Assembly: GCA_015662405.1 (NCBI GenBank) | Contig: DQUE01000083.1 | Span: 1 to 9,156, forward strand | Reading direction: 5' to 3' | DNA length: 9,156 nucleotides | From: Sulfurimonas autotrophica | GTDB taxonomy: Bacteria; Campylobacterota; Campylobacteria; Campylobacterales; Sulfurimonadaceae | In this document: positions 1-7,402 of the stretch, piece after piece | Numbering within the stretch: the first letter of the stretch is position 1 | How the letters are laid out: each line of letters opens with the position of its first letter | Translations under genes and position numbers: made by a program | The notes under the pieces: generated by a model | Told to the model about the DNA's origin: nothing | Database searches by the model: none | What the model saw: the letters and a program-made list of their open reading frames with translations, nothing else

Positions 1-902
1 GCTTCACGCCAAAGCAATTCACTCTCACCAGGATGTCCTGTTATAAAATCAGTTCCTATTGCATAGCCTTTGTCTGCTAAAAGTTCAAACAGCTCTTTAT
101 CCTGTTTATAAACATTTCTTCTGTTCATTAACTTTAACATAGTTGGCGATGTATGTTGCAGTGCAATGTGCATATGCTTTTCCATCCAAGGCTCGTCTAA
201 AATCTCTTGAAACTCATCTGTGATTTGTACAGGTTCAACACTGCCAAGACGGATACGTCTCACACCACGAATTTGCGACATTTTTTTCATCAGTTGCGCC
301 AAAGATGTTTTTGTATCCTGTCCATAACTGCCAACATTCGTACCAGTTAAAATAAACTCACCAAAACCATTGAGTGCCAACCTGCTCACTTGCTCAAGAA
401 TTCTATTTTCATCCATACTACGGGCATCGCCACGTACATAGGGAATAATACAATAAGAACAACGAAAATTACACCCTTCTTGTATTTTAATAAAAGCGCG
501 ACTTTTTCCTATAAACTCATTGACAACCATCTCATCTATATGCTGTAAATCACCTGGATCATAAAATGGTTTTTCTTTTGCCAACAGTAAGTCTATCTTC
601 TCTTTTTCACTTTGACCAAATACTCCATGCACACGATTTTCTTTTAAGAGTGATTCTCCCTTTGTGTGTGCTCCACAACCTGTGAGAAACAGTTTTGCAT
701 TGCCATTACTCTTCTCTATTTGTGAAATATAGGAGCGTACATGTGTATCGGCACCATTTGTTACAGTGCAAGAGTTTATCACAATAATATCTGCTTCTGC
801 TTCATTTTGTGTAATTGCATACTCTTTTAGTGAACTCATCATAACCTGCGAGTCATACAAATTTGTTCTACAACCAAATGTTTTAAAATATACTTTTTTC
901 AT
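1..902 (-). CDS. mtaB: tRNA t6A37 methylthiotransferase MtaB (radical SAM), C-terminus cut by window edge
   Basis: This enzyme would convert t6A at tRNA position 37 to ms2t6A, using two [4Fe-4S] clusters and SAM. I translated it by hand from the ATG at 902-900; 300 codons are present and the frame is open to the left edge. The N-terminal UPF0004 domain begins MKKVYFKTFGCRTN and supplies cysteines C11, C45 (INSCTVTN) and C76 (LTGCGAH), the usual ligands of the auxiliary cluster. The radical SAM triad is C144, C148 and C151 (EGCNFRCSYCIIPYVRG). The later GTNVGSYG and GTDFITGHPGE segments are typical of the methylthiotransferase family. About 110-130 residues, including the expected TRAM domain, lie outside the window. 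FGCRTN and the spacing fit MtaB better than MiaB, but separating paralogs needs an alignment. The start codon abuts the TAG of the upstream channel gene exactly, so the two are probably cotranscribed and coupled. Confidence 0.93.
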   Translation of the reverse strand, partial: MKKVYFKTFGCRTNLYDSQVMMSSLKEYAITQNEAEADIIVINSCTVTNGADTHVRSYISQIEKSNGNAKLFLTGCGAHTKGESLLKENRVHGVFGQSEKEKIDLLLAKEKPFYDPGDLQHIDEMVVNEFIGKSRAFIKIQEGCNFRCSYCIIPYVRGDARSMDENRILEQVSRLALNGFGEFILTGTNVGSYGQDTKTSLAQLMKKMSQIRGVRRIRLGSVEPVQITDEFQEILDEPWMEKHMHIALQHTSPTMLKLMNRRNVYKQDKELFELLADKGYAIGTDFITGHPGESELLWRE

Positions 903-2531
903 CTATACAATCTCTTGTGCATGCTGTAAACTCTTTTCGCTCTGCGTAGAGATATGTAATTTTTGTGTAGGATAAGCAATAGTAATATCATCAGCTTCAT
1001 TAAAAGCATCCAAAATTTCTGTTGAAATAACACTTCGAAGTGTCAAAGTAGCATAGGCATTTGTCAGATACCAAACTTCTATATCTACCCCATTTGATTC
1101 TAAAAAAGAGTAGACACGTGGCTCAACATTTGTATTTTTCAAGTTATAGTGCTGTCGCAATTTATTGAGCTGTTTTCTTGTAATATCCGTATACCCTTTT
1201 GAGTATTTTTTTGCAATCTCTTTTACTAAGTGCATCGCTTTTTTATGATTTGAATCAAATGTTATGGTTATTTTAATGCCATCCCACACTGTCTTGAGAG
1301 AATTGTGCGTATAGTTTGCAATCATTCTTGTAAAGACATAGTTATTTGGTATAAATATAATACGCCCTGCTCTTCTATTATGCATAACAGAAGTCAAGGT
1401 TATATCTTCTAAAATTGTTATACGTAAAAGCGAAATATCTAAAACATCACCTACATACTGCATACCATCCATATCCACTCTGATTCTATCTCCTACATGG
1501 ACACTCCCGCCAAAAACAATAACAAGCCATCCAAGAATAGACATAAACCAATCTTTCATAGCAATGGCAATACCTGCAGATGCGAACCCTAATATGGTTA
1601 CAAGATAGGAGGCATTTTCAATATAATTAAAAAATAGAATTAAAACAATAATTGTAAAATTAGTAAATGTAATTATTTTATTTGCCATGTAAAAACGTTC
1701 ATTATCTGTTATGTATTTTTTTACAACTAGTTTTAAAAGAAAAAATATAAAAAATACAAAGAAAATGGCTGTTCCGATTTTTATAAGCCTGTAAACTTGC
1801 TTCTCTATGCCTTTATTAATATTTATCTCTGCAATATCAAGTCGTTTTTGATACACATCTAAAGTAACATTCATCGTATCTAAAGCACGTTCAAACATCT
1901 CTAACTGTATCTGTTTTTGATGATAAATCTCGGCATATTTTTTATTCTCAGGTTGTAGCTGCAAAAGTTTTTTATAGATTTTATTTTCTTGTTTTAGTTT
2001 ATCAATAAGTTCAATTAGACTCTCTCTTTTCCTCTTATACTCTTCAAGGTTTGCATTTAATGTTTTTATCGTTGAGAGACCGCTCAAAATATCAAAAGGA
2101 TTGTGAATCTCTGGCACCTTATTAATGTTTGGTGGTGTAATAAGTTCAGAAAAAGGTGCTGAACTACCTGAACCTTTGAGTTTTTCAATTTGTGAAGCGA
2201 GAATATTCTGTTTTGAGATAAGACCAACTAACTCTTCATGATCTGCATCTGTTTTAGCATGTTTTGCCAAGTACTTAACTCTTTTTTTAATTGCATCAAG
2301 GTTCTGTTTCACATCCATCGATGTCAAATAGGAAGAGTAACTTTTCATCCACACATTTTCTTCAGATATTTCTGACTCTATTGCCTGAAGTCTCTCTTCA
2401 TAATTTTCTATTTTCTGTGCAGTTTTATTCTCTTTTTTTGTAACAGAATCATCTACAGCTGTGACCTCTGCTTGCAATAAAGAAGAACAAAGTATCAATA
2501 AAAAAAACAGAAAAAAACGCAATGACATCAT
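903..2531 (-). CDS. MscS-family mechanosensitive ion channel with long periplasmic N-terminal domain
   Basis: This is a predicted inner-membrane small-conductance channel that opens under membrane tension and releases solutes during hypo-osmotic shock. The 542-residue protein has a signal peptide (about 1-21, ending LLQAE), then a charged, coiled-coil-like periplasmic region (about 30-245) broken near 120-150 by a Ser/Gly/Pro-rich linker. Membrane segments lie at about 250-271, 286-303 and 308-342. The third carries the small-residue pore-helix pattern GFASAGIAIAM. The MscS beta domain follows, with VHVGDRIRV (about 345-352) and PNNYVF (395-400), and the tail ends with the family-like ITIAYPTQKLHI. 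Signal peptide plus three helices puts the C-terminus in the cytoplasm, as MscS requires. It overlaps the aroB stop by 4 bp (ATGA). Two adjacent ATGs exist; a GGAG sits 4 nt before the first and 7 nt before the second, so translation from 2528 is equally or more likely. E. coli MscS is only about 286 residues, so this is a larger subtype. Confidence 0.9.
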   Translation of the reverse strand: MMSLRFFLFFLLILCSSLLQAEVTAVDDSVTKKENKTAQKIENYEERLQAIESEISEENVWMKSYSSYLTSMDVKQNLDAIKKRVKYLAKHAKTDADHEELVGLISKQNILASQIEKLKGSGSSAPFSELITPPNINKVPEIHNPFDILSGLSTIKTLNANLEEYKRKRESLIELIDKLKQENKIYKKLLQLQPENKKYAEIYHQKQIQLEMFERALDTMNVTLDVYQKRLDIAEININKGIEKQVYRLIKIGTAIFFVFFIFFLLKLVVKKYITDNERFYMANKIITFTNFTIIVLILFFNYIENASYLVTILGFASAGIAIAMKDWFMSILGWLVIVFGGSVHVGDRIRVDMDGMQYVGDVLDISLLRITILEDITLTSVMHNRRAGRIIFIPNNYVFTRMIANYTHNSLKTVWDGIKITITFDSNHKKAMHLVKEIAKKYSKGYTDITRKQLNKLRQHYNLKNTNVEPRVYSFLESNGVDIEVWYLTNAYATLTLRSVISTEILDAFNEADDITIAYPTQKLHISTQSEKSLQHAQEIV

Positions 2532-3577
2532 TTAGCTCCAAATTTACGTAATACGGAGAGAATTAACTCTTTATCTATATCATTAATAATTTTCACCCCA
2601 CCAATACCTACAGGAATAATAAATGTCACCGATGCATCTGCACTTTTTTTATCTAAGAAAAAGGCTTCATAAAAACTGTTCACATCTGTAATGGTATATG
2701 AGGTTGGCAAATCATATTTTTCTAAAAGATTTTTAACACTTTGTGCCTCTTGATCTGTCATAAAACCCATAGCAACAGCCACTTCATTTGCCATTACCAT
2801 ACCTATAGCTACTGCCTCGCCATGTAAGTAGGTCTTGTAGTTTGTTTCATTTTCAATTACATGCCCAAAAGTATGTCCATAATTAAGAGCCGCTCTTAAA
2901 CCATGCTCTTTTTCATCTTTTGCTACAACATCGGCTTTTGTTTGCACAGCCTGTTTTATTGCTTCTTGTAAAGTATCTCTCTCATGTAAGTTGGCTTTTT
3001 GTAAGAATGCAAAGAACTCTTTATTGAAAGTTACTGCCATTTTTACGATTTCTGCAACACCTGCTCCAAACTCTCTTTTTGGTAAAGTTGTTAAAAAATA
3101 GGGGTCAATAAAAACAGCTTTTGGCTGATGAAAAGCCCCTATTAGGTTTTTCCCATAAGCATTGTTTATGCCTGTTTTTCCACCAACACTTGCATCAACT
3201 TGAGAAAGAAGCGTTGTTGGAATCTGAATAAAATCAATGCCACGTTGATATATACTTGCAACATAGCCTGTCATATCACCTATTACACCACCGCCAAAAG
3301 CTATTAGTAGAGAGCCTCTATTGAAACGATGATTAAAAAGTGACTCTAAAATCAAGTCAACAGAGGCTTGATTTTTATACTCCTCTCCATCAGGAACTGT
3401 AATAATATAGAGCTCTTTTGCTGAGATCTTTGAGAGCAGATATGCTAAATGGAGTCCTGCTACTTTAGGATTAGTCACAATAGCTATTTTATTGTCAAAA
3501 TATTTTTTTTGCATTGTATCTATTGTTATATCGTATGAGTTATCAATAAGTTGTTTTAAAGGGATGTTTACCTGCAT
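2528..3577 (-). CDS. aroB: 3-dehydroquinate synthase
   Basis: AroB converts DAHP to 3-dehydroquinate, the second step of the shikimate pathway, in the cytoplasm using NAD+ and a divalent metal. The 349 residues match the usual bacterial length. Visible landmarks are PDGEEYKN (about 62-69), the NAD-binding loop FGGGVIGDMTGYVA (94-107), IPTTLLSQVDASVGGKTG (119-136) and KNLIGAFHQP (143-152). The expected metal ligands are E176 (GAGVAEIVK), H235 (LNYGHTFGH) and H252 (LHGEAVA); their spacing fits the E. coli enzyme. No key residue is missing. The ATG at 3577-3575 is the natural start because the family-typical short N-terminus begins here. A 62-bp gap precedes it, the largest inside the cluster, so it may head its own unit with the channel gene and mtaB, with which it shares tight junctions. 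The start codon lies in an inverted repeat described separately. Confidence 0.97.
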   Translation of the reverse strand: MQVNIPLKQLIDNSYDITIDTMQKKYFDNKIAIVTNPKVAGLHLAYLLSKISAKELYIITVPDGEEYKNQASVDLILESLFNHRFNRGSLLIAFGGGVIGDMTGYVASIYQRGIDFIQIPTTLLSQVDASVGGKTGINNAYGKNLIGAFHQPKAVFIDPYFLTTLPKREFGAGVAEIVKMAVTFNKEFFAFLQKANLHERDTLQEAIKQAVQTKADVVAKDEKEHGLRAALNYGHTFGHVIENETNYKTYLHGEAVAIGMVMANEVAVAMGFMTDQEAQSVKNLLEKYDLPTSYTITDVNSFYEAFFLDKKSADASVTFIIPVGIGGVKIINDIDKELILSVLRKFGAK

Positions 3578-3611
3578 TATCTATCCAATAATTATAATCT
3601 TGATAGATAAT
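3576..3611 (-). promoter_or_regulatory. Inverted repeat (10-bp arms, 16-nt loop) covering the aroB start, with a candidate -10 box
   Basis: Plus-strand ATTATCTATC (3576-3585) is perfectly complementary to GATAGATAAT (3602-3611). In the aroB transcript the right arm of the hairpin contains the weak Shine-Dalgarno-like GGA and the first two bases of the AUG. The loop contains a perfect minus-strand TATAAT (3596-3591), which could be a -10 box giving a very short leader. I see no good -35. The T-run and GC-rich stem expected of an intrinsic terminator are absent. It could be a translational control hairpin, an operator, or a chance product of AT-rich DNA. Confidence 0.4.
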
Positions 3612-3639
3612 ACTTAACTTTTACTAAAAAAGGAATAAA

Positions 3640-5046
3640 TTAGAGCTGTATAGGTATAAAAATTTGATGGTACTCATCTAATTTAAAATAGAGCTTTTCG
3701 CTGTCTGTTGAAAAAAGAGCATATATATGACGCGTTGTAAGCTTATTTGTAAAAGGAATGATTTGGATAAAATTATCTTTTTGTTGTAAGATTCGAACTG
3801 GATTTTCATTCTCCTTATAAACTTTAATCGATTTAGAAAAGATTGTAGAAAGGTTATAAAAATGTTCAATAACCTGCTCTTTTTCATCTTGATATTCATT
3901 CATATAATTATATATTTCAATATTAAAGTTGAGTTGCTCGGATATATCAAAAATAGTTGCAGAAATTTTTTCGAAATCTCGATTATCTGAAAGAATTAAA
4001 GCAACATCTTTTACTTTAGGAAATGATTTTTCAGAAAGCTTCAATACTGGTACATGCACATCATATAAACATTGTCTCACATGATAATCATAAAACATTT
4101 CACGCGAAACAATCACTAAACCGACATGATATGATTTAACGTCATGCAAAAATGTAGCACGCAACTCTTTACTATCGTAATCGATATCTACAATAATATC
4201 TAAATCTCTCATATTTTTAATCTCTTGCAAAATCTCTATATCAGAAGGGTTCACAACTTTAATAATCAAATCATGTTGAAACTTTTCATGCACATAAAGA
4301 GCGTGATGTACCAAAGATGCGATATTAGAGTGCTTGACAATATTCATATCAATATACAAAAGTATATTTGTACCAAAAGGCTCAGGAAACTGTCCAAGCT
4401 CTCTTTTAATTGCCTTATAGACAGAGCGTAGTACTGATGGCTCGCCTACAAGCAAGAGTGTATCATTAGGCTGTATCATACGTCTTCTTGATGGCATAAT
4501 CAATTTTCGATTTCTATATATAGCCACAATACGCCAATTTTTTTGCTCAATTACCCCAATATGACGATAGACAAAAGAGCTTCCAAAAGGAACAAGCACT
4601 TCCATTATTTCACCCTCGCCTATACCGACATTTTGTGCAATAACGGGAACATTTGGTAAATAATCTAGCAGACGAGATGCTAAAAGTTCATTAGCATTAA
4701 TTAAAACAACATTTGGATCTTCATTTTTCATATTCCATTGGTTTAAAACAACAACCCTGAGCTGTTTTTTAACGACACGAATATTTTTAATAGTATTTTC
4801 TACTTCAACCTGATTATCCATTGCAATAACAACTTGGACAAACTCCATCTTCAATACATTTGCCAATTTATAAAAACTTGTAGGATCAAACTCATAAAAC
4901 TTAAAACGTGCTGGACTCGCATTTTTAAACTTTTTTTCTTTCATCTGAATAATATAATAGATATTTTCACTCGAATATGTTTTGATTACCCTTTGGATAA
5001 AATGTTTACCAACCACGCCATGGCTAATAATAAGTATTTTTTTCAT
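3640..5046 (-). CDS. COG3400-like protein: degenerate TrkA-N-like domain plus RCK_C (TrkA-C) domain
   Basis: This is a 468-residue soluble protein with no signal peptide or membrane segment. The N-terminus (KILIISHGVVGKHF, residues 3-16) starts like a Rossmann-type TrkA-N/RCK domain, but the glycine motif is reduced to HGVVG, so NAD(H) binding is uncertain. Residues about 138-215 look like a TrkA-C domain (GEGEIMEVLVPFGSSF, PNDTLLLVGEP), a ligand-binding module found in K+-transport regulators. Residues about 220-468 alternate strands and helices (NILLYIDMNIV, VALILSDNRDFEK) and resemble no family I can name. From memory, proteins of this build occur in Campylobacterota as 'COG3400 family'. 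A role in potassium or other ion homeostasis is inference; no K+ channel or transporter gene is in the window. The start overlaps the previous stop by 4 bp (ATGA), and an AGAG lies about 7 nt upstream. Confidence 0.8.
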   Translation of the reverse strand: MKKILIISHGVVGKHFIQRVIKTYSSENIYYIIQMKEKKFKNASPARFKFYEFDPTSFYKLANVLKMEFVQVVIAMDNQVEVENTIKNIRVVKKQLRVVVLNQWNMKNEDPNVVLINANELLASRLLDYLPNVPVIAQNVGIGEGEIMEVLVPFGSSFVYRHIGVIEQKNWRIVAIYRNRKLIMPSRRRMIQPNDTLLLVGEPSVLRSVYKAIKRELGQFPEPFGTNILLYIDMNIVKHSNIASLVHHALYVHEKFQHDLIIKVVNPSDIEILQEIKNMRDLDIIVDIDYDSKELRATFLHDVKSYHVGLVIVSREMFYDYHVRQCLYDVHVPVLKLSEKSFPKVKDVALILSDNRDFEKISATIFDISEQLNFNIEIYNYMNEYQDEKEQVIEHFYNLSTIFSKSIKVYKENENPVRILQQKDNFIQIIPFTNKLTTRHIYALFSTDSEKLYFKLDEYHQIFIPIQL

Positions 5047-5534
5047 TTGACATCTCTTTGGTATGCATCATCACTTTTAATCCATAAAGGTTTTTTCGCT
5101 TTTACCCATACTCTATTTTTAAAATAGCCTGTAATCTTTATAAAATTTTCTGATTTTTGATTAGAGGTAAAAGAAGTGCCTTTCTCCCATTCATCAATTT
5201 TTTCACCATTGATATCATTATATATAAATGCTTTTGTAGTAGTACGATATGTACTAGCTTCGGTAAGAAAGCTATTTTCAGCATTACTCAAATATATTTC
5301 TTTTTTTTGTTTAGTTTTTTCTATATTTTTTTCTTTGCTTTTTAAAAGAGAATTTGCTATTTTTAACTCATTTTCCAAATATTTTACTCTTTTTTTACAG
5401 ATTTTTAACTCTTTTTGAGATTTTTGATAATCTATACGTAATTGCCTAATATCTTTTACTATAGAATCGATACGCTGTATTTCATCTGCATGTATATTTA
5501 CTATAAAAATTACAATAATAAGAAACTTCATCAT
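5043..5534 (-). CDS. Small exported protein: signal peptide, coiled coil, C-terminal SH3-like domain
   Basis: The 163-residue product is not recognised as a named protein. It begins with a short signal peptide (MMKFLIIVIFIVNIHADE, cleavage probably near residue 16), so it should be periplasmic. Residues about 18-80 are highly charged and rich in Lys, Glu and Leu, with a coiled-coil-like pattern. Residues about 93-155 (from STYRTTTKAFIYND to RVWVKAKKPLWIK) look like a bacterial SH3-type beta barrel, often a cell-wall- or protein-binding module; this is inferred from the pattern only. It overlaps trmA at ATGATGA. An AGGA lies 2 nt from the first ATG and 5 nt from the second, so the real start is probably the second ATG (5531). 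Its stop overlaps the downstream start by 4 bp. Without homologs to compare, no function can be assigned. Confidence 0.8.
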   Translation of the reverse strand: MMKFLIIVIFIVNIHADEIQRIDSIVKDIRQLRIDYQKSQKELKICKKRVKYLENELKIANSLLKSKEKNIEKTKQKKEIYLSNAENSFLTEASTYRTTTKAFIYNDINGEKIDEWEKGTSFTSNQKSENFIKITGYFKNRVWVKAKKPLWIKSDDAYQRDVK

Positions 5535-6643
5535 AGTCCTTTTTTTATAAGCTTTACGCCCATTTCTACATGATGTGTATATGGAAACTGATCAAAAAGT
5601 GCCATATCTGTCACAGTATGTGTTTTACATAAAATCTTCAAATCCTCTGCAAGCGTCAGTGGATTACACGATATATATACTATATGATTATATCTTGATG
5701 CAAATCTACAAGTATTCTCTCCCATACCACTTCTTGGAGGATCAACGAAGAGAGCATTTAAGTTATAACTCTCTATGACAATCTCTTTCATTCTTCTAAA
5801 CTCTCTAACACCATCGAGTGCTTGCATAAACTCTTCAACACTCATACGTACAAACTCTATATTCTCTACACTATTGCAACGCATATTCTCTTTTGCTGCA
5901 TTTATAGAAGATTTTGAAATCTCTGTTGCAAGGACTTTATTGAACTGTTTGGCAAAAGGAATAGTAAAATTCCCTGCTCCACAGTAAAGTTCAAGCAGAT
6001 CACCTGATACTCTTGAGAATCTATCCATAGCCCATGCAATCATCTTCTCATTTACCCTTGGATTTGGTTGGGTAAAACTATTCTCTATATACTGAAATTT
6101 ATAAATATCTTTATTTACATGCAGAGTCTCTGTGATATAATCCTGTCCAATGATAATTTTTTGCTTGCGTGAGCGACCTATAATAGAAATGCCCAACTCA
6201 TCTGCAATATCTTTTGCTCTTTTTTCCCATGCAAGATCAAGTCTTCTGTGATACAAAAGAGATACAACAATCTCACCTGAACTTGCACTTAAAAAATCTG
6301 CACCAAAGAGCTTAAAACCAATGTCATACTTTTGAATTGCCACAAGAAGCTTAGGCATAAGTTTACTAATATATATATTTACCTGCGGGCATTCATCTAT
6401 GAGAAGTACACCTTTTTTATCAATACGATTCATAGCATAGAAAATTTCATCATCAGTGTGCCATATTTTAAATTCACTCCTTGCACGATAATGTGCGTCC
6501 AGTGACCTATACACAGAGATATCTCCCTGAAAATAGGGTGCAAACCGCGCTTTATTTTGCACTACTTTTTCATCAAGTTGTGCTTCGTATCCATTTTCAT
6601 AAACCCTACAAGCACCACATTCACCAAAGTGTTTACAATCCAA
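5531..6643 (-). CDS. trmA: tRNA (uracil-54-C5)-methyltransferase TrmA with four extra Fe-S-like cysteines, TTG start
   Basis: TrmA makes m5U54 (ribothymidine) in the tRNA T-loop using SAM. Numbering from the TTG at 6643, the body aligns closely with E. coli TrmA as I remember it: YEAQLDEKVV near the N-terminus, ENSFTQPNPRVN (187-198), the SAM loop LLELYCGAGNF (216-226), DPPRSG with D301, the nucleophile C326 (YISCNP) and the general base E360 (HHVEMGV). Unlike E. coli TrmA, it has an N-terminal CKHFGECGAC (C3, C9, C12) and C85 (DECPQV), the layout of the [4Fe-4S] site in RlmD. The overall similarity (IENSFTQPNP, LFDQFPYTHH) still says TrmA, not RlmD. No usable ATG precedes the conserved part. 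Of two in-frame TTGs (6649 and 6643), the second is 6 nt from an AAGGA and is preferred. It follows fliP closely and overlaps the next gene by 1-4 bp. Confidence 0.93.
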   Translation of the reverse strand: MDCKHFGECGACRVYENGYEAQLDEKVVQNKARFAPYFQGDISVYRSLDAHYRARSEFKIWHTDDEIFYAMNRIDKKGVLLIDECPQVNIYISKLMPKLLVAIQKYDIGFKLFGADFLSASSGEIVVSLLYHRRLDLAWEKRAKDIADELGISIIGRSRKQKIIIGQDYITETLHVNKDIYKFQYIENSFTQPNPRVNEKMIAWAMDRFSRVSGDLLELYCGAGNFTIPFAKQFNKVLATEISKSSINAAKENMRCNSVENIEFVRMSVEEFMQALDGVREFRRMKEIVIESYNLNALFVDPPRSGMGENTCRFASRYNHIVYISCNPLTLAEDLKILCKTHTVTDMALFDQFPYTHHVEMGVKLIKKGL

Positions 6644-6649
6644 TTTCAA

Positions 6650-6654
6650 TCCTT
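6650..6654 (-). promoter_or_regulatory. Ribosome binding site that selects the TTG start of trmA
   Basis: The minus strand reads AAGGA followed by TTGAAATTGGATTGT. The AAGGA touches the TTG at 6649 directly, which is too close to use, but is 6 nt from the TTG at 6643, which is ideal. An in-frame TAA overlaps the AAGGA, so no longer start exists. The choice of 6643 follows from this spacing. Confidence 0.7.
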
Positions 6655-6664
6655 AGAGAAATAT

Positions 6665-7402
6665 TTATTTTATAGAGGCAATCAAATTGCCTATAAGCAG
6701 ATTCCAACCGTCAATCAATACAAAGACAAGTATTTTAAAAGGGAGGGAGATCATAACAGGAGGTAGCATCATCATACCCATCGACATCAAGATAGATGCC
6801 ACAACCATATCTATAACTAAAAACGGTAAAAAGAGTAAAAAACCTATCTCAAACGCAGTTTTCATTTCACTGATAATGAACGCCGGAATAACAATAGATA
6901 AAGGAACATCTGCTACACTTTTTGGATTCTCCATCTTTCGTATTCGTAAAAAGAGTGCCAAATCTTTTTCTCTAGTATTTCTAATCATAAAATTTTTAAA
7001 AGGCAATGCAGTTTGTACAAAAGCCTCTTCATAACCTATCTCTTGAGCTATATAAGGTTTAATACCCCGTTCATATGCTTTTGTTCCTATAGGTTCCATT
7101 ACAAAAAAGGTAAGTATCATAGCTAACATGACAAGCAGTTGTGTAGGAGGAACCTGTTGTGTTCCAAGTGCCTGTCGCAAAAAACCAAATACTATGACAA
7201 AACGGGTAAATGTGGTCATAACAAGCACCATAGATGGCGCTAAAAAGAGTAATGTCAGAACAACAAGTACATTTAAAGAGGAGACAAGTTGCTGTGGCGT
7301 ATCTGGTGCTGAAAGGCTAAGATTCACTGTTGGGATAACAGGAGCATCTGCACTAAAAGCCAAGCTACTCAGTGCTAAAAATAGAAAAAGAATTTTTATC
7401 AT
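6665..7402 (-). CDS. fliP: Flagellar type III export gate protein FliP
   Basis: FliP forms the core of the FliP/FliQ/FliR export gate, through which rod, hook and filament proteins are secreted. The 245 residues match the family length. A cleavable signal peptide (1-18, ending LAFSA) is expected for FliP. The signature block runs through MTTFTRFVIVFGFLRQALGT (62-81) and QVPPTQLLVMLAMILTFFVM (83-102). The second signature region contains PAFIISEMKTAFEIGF (173-188) and FLVIDMVVASILMSMGMMML (194-213). Hydrophobic segments lie at about 43-62, 86-103, 184-208 and 214-238, consistent with four membrane helices after signal removal. The ATG overlaps the motB stop by 4 bp (ATGA), so FliP is coupled to stator translation. 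It lies apart from fliQ, fliR and fliO, none of which is in the window. Confidence 0.97.
   Translation of the reverse strand: MIKILFLFLALSSLAFSADAPVIPTVNLSLSAPDTPQQLVSSLNVLVVLTLLFLAPSMVLVMTTFTRFVIVFGFLRQALGTQQVPPTQLLVMLAMILTFFVMEPIGTKAYERGIKPYIAQEIGYEEAFVQTALPFKNFMIRNTREKDLALFLRIRKMENPKSVADVPLSIVIPAFIISEMKTAFEIGFLLFLPFLVIDMVVASILMSMGMMMLPPVMISLPFKILVFVLIDGWNLLIGNLIASIK

Noticed and set aside
3503..3510. Eight-base T tract in aroB, and a similar one at 5301-5308, as phase-variation tracts
   Set aside because: Both frames are intact, such AT runs are ordinary at this base composition, and Campylobacterota phase variation usually uses longer G/C tracts at surface-structure genes.
3576..3642. 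Intrinsic terminator after the COG3400-like gene
   Set aside because: The inverted repeat has almost no GC and no T-run follows it in the direction of transcription; it also overlaps the aroB start.
4834..5127. 97-codon plus-strand open frame
   Set aside because: It is antisense to the COG3400-like gene start and the SH3-like gene; no recognisable protein features.
6687..7034. 115-codon plus-strand open frame
   Set aside because: It is antisense to the conserved C-terminal half of fliP and has low-complexity composition caused by the FliP codons.
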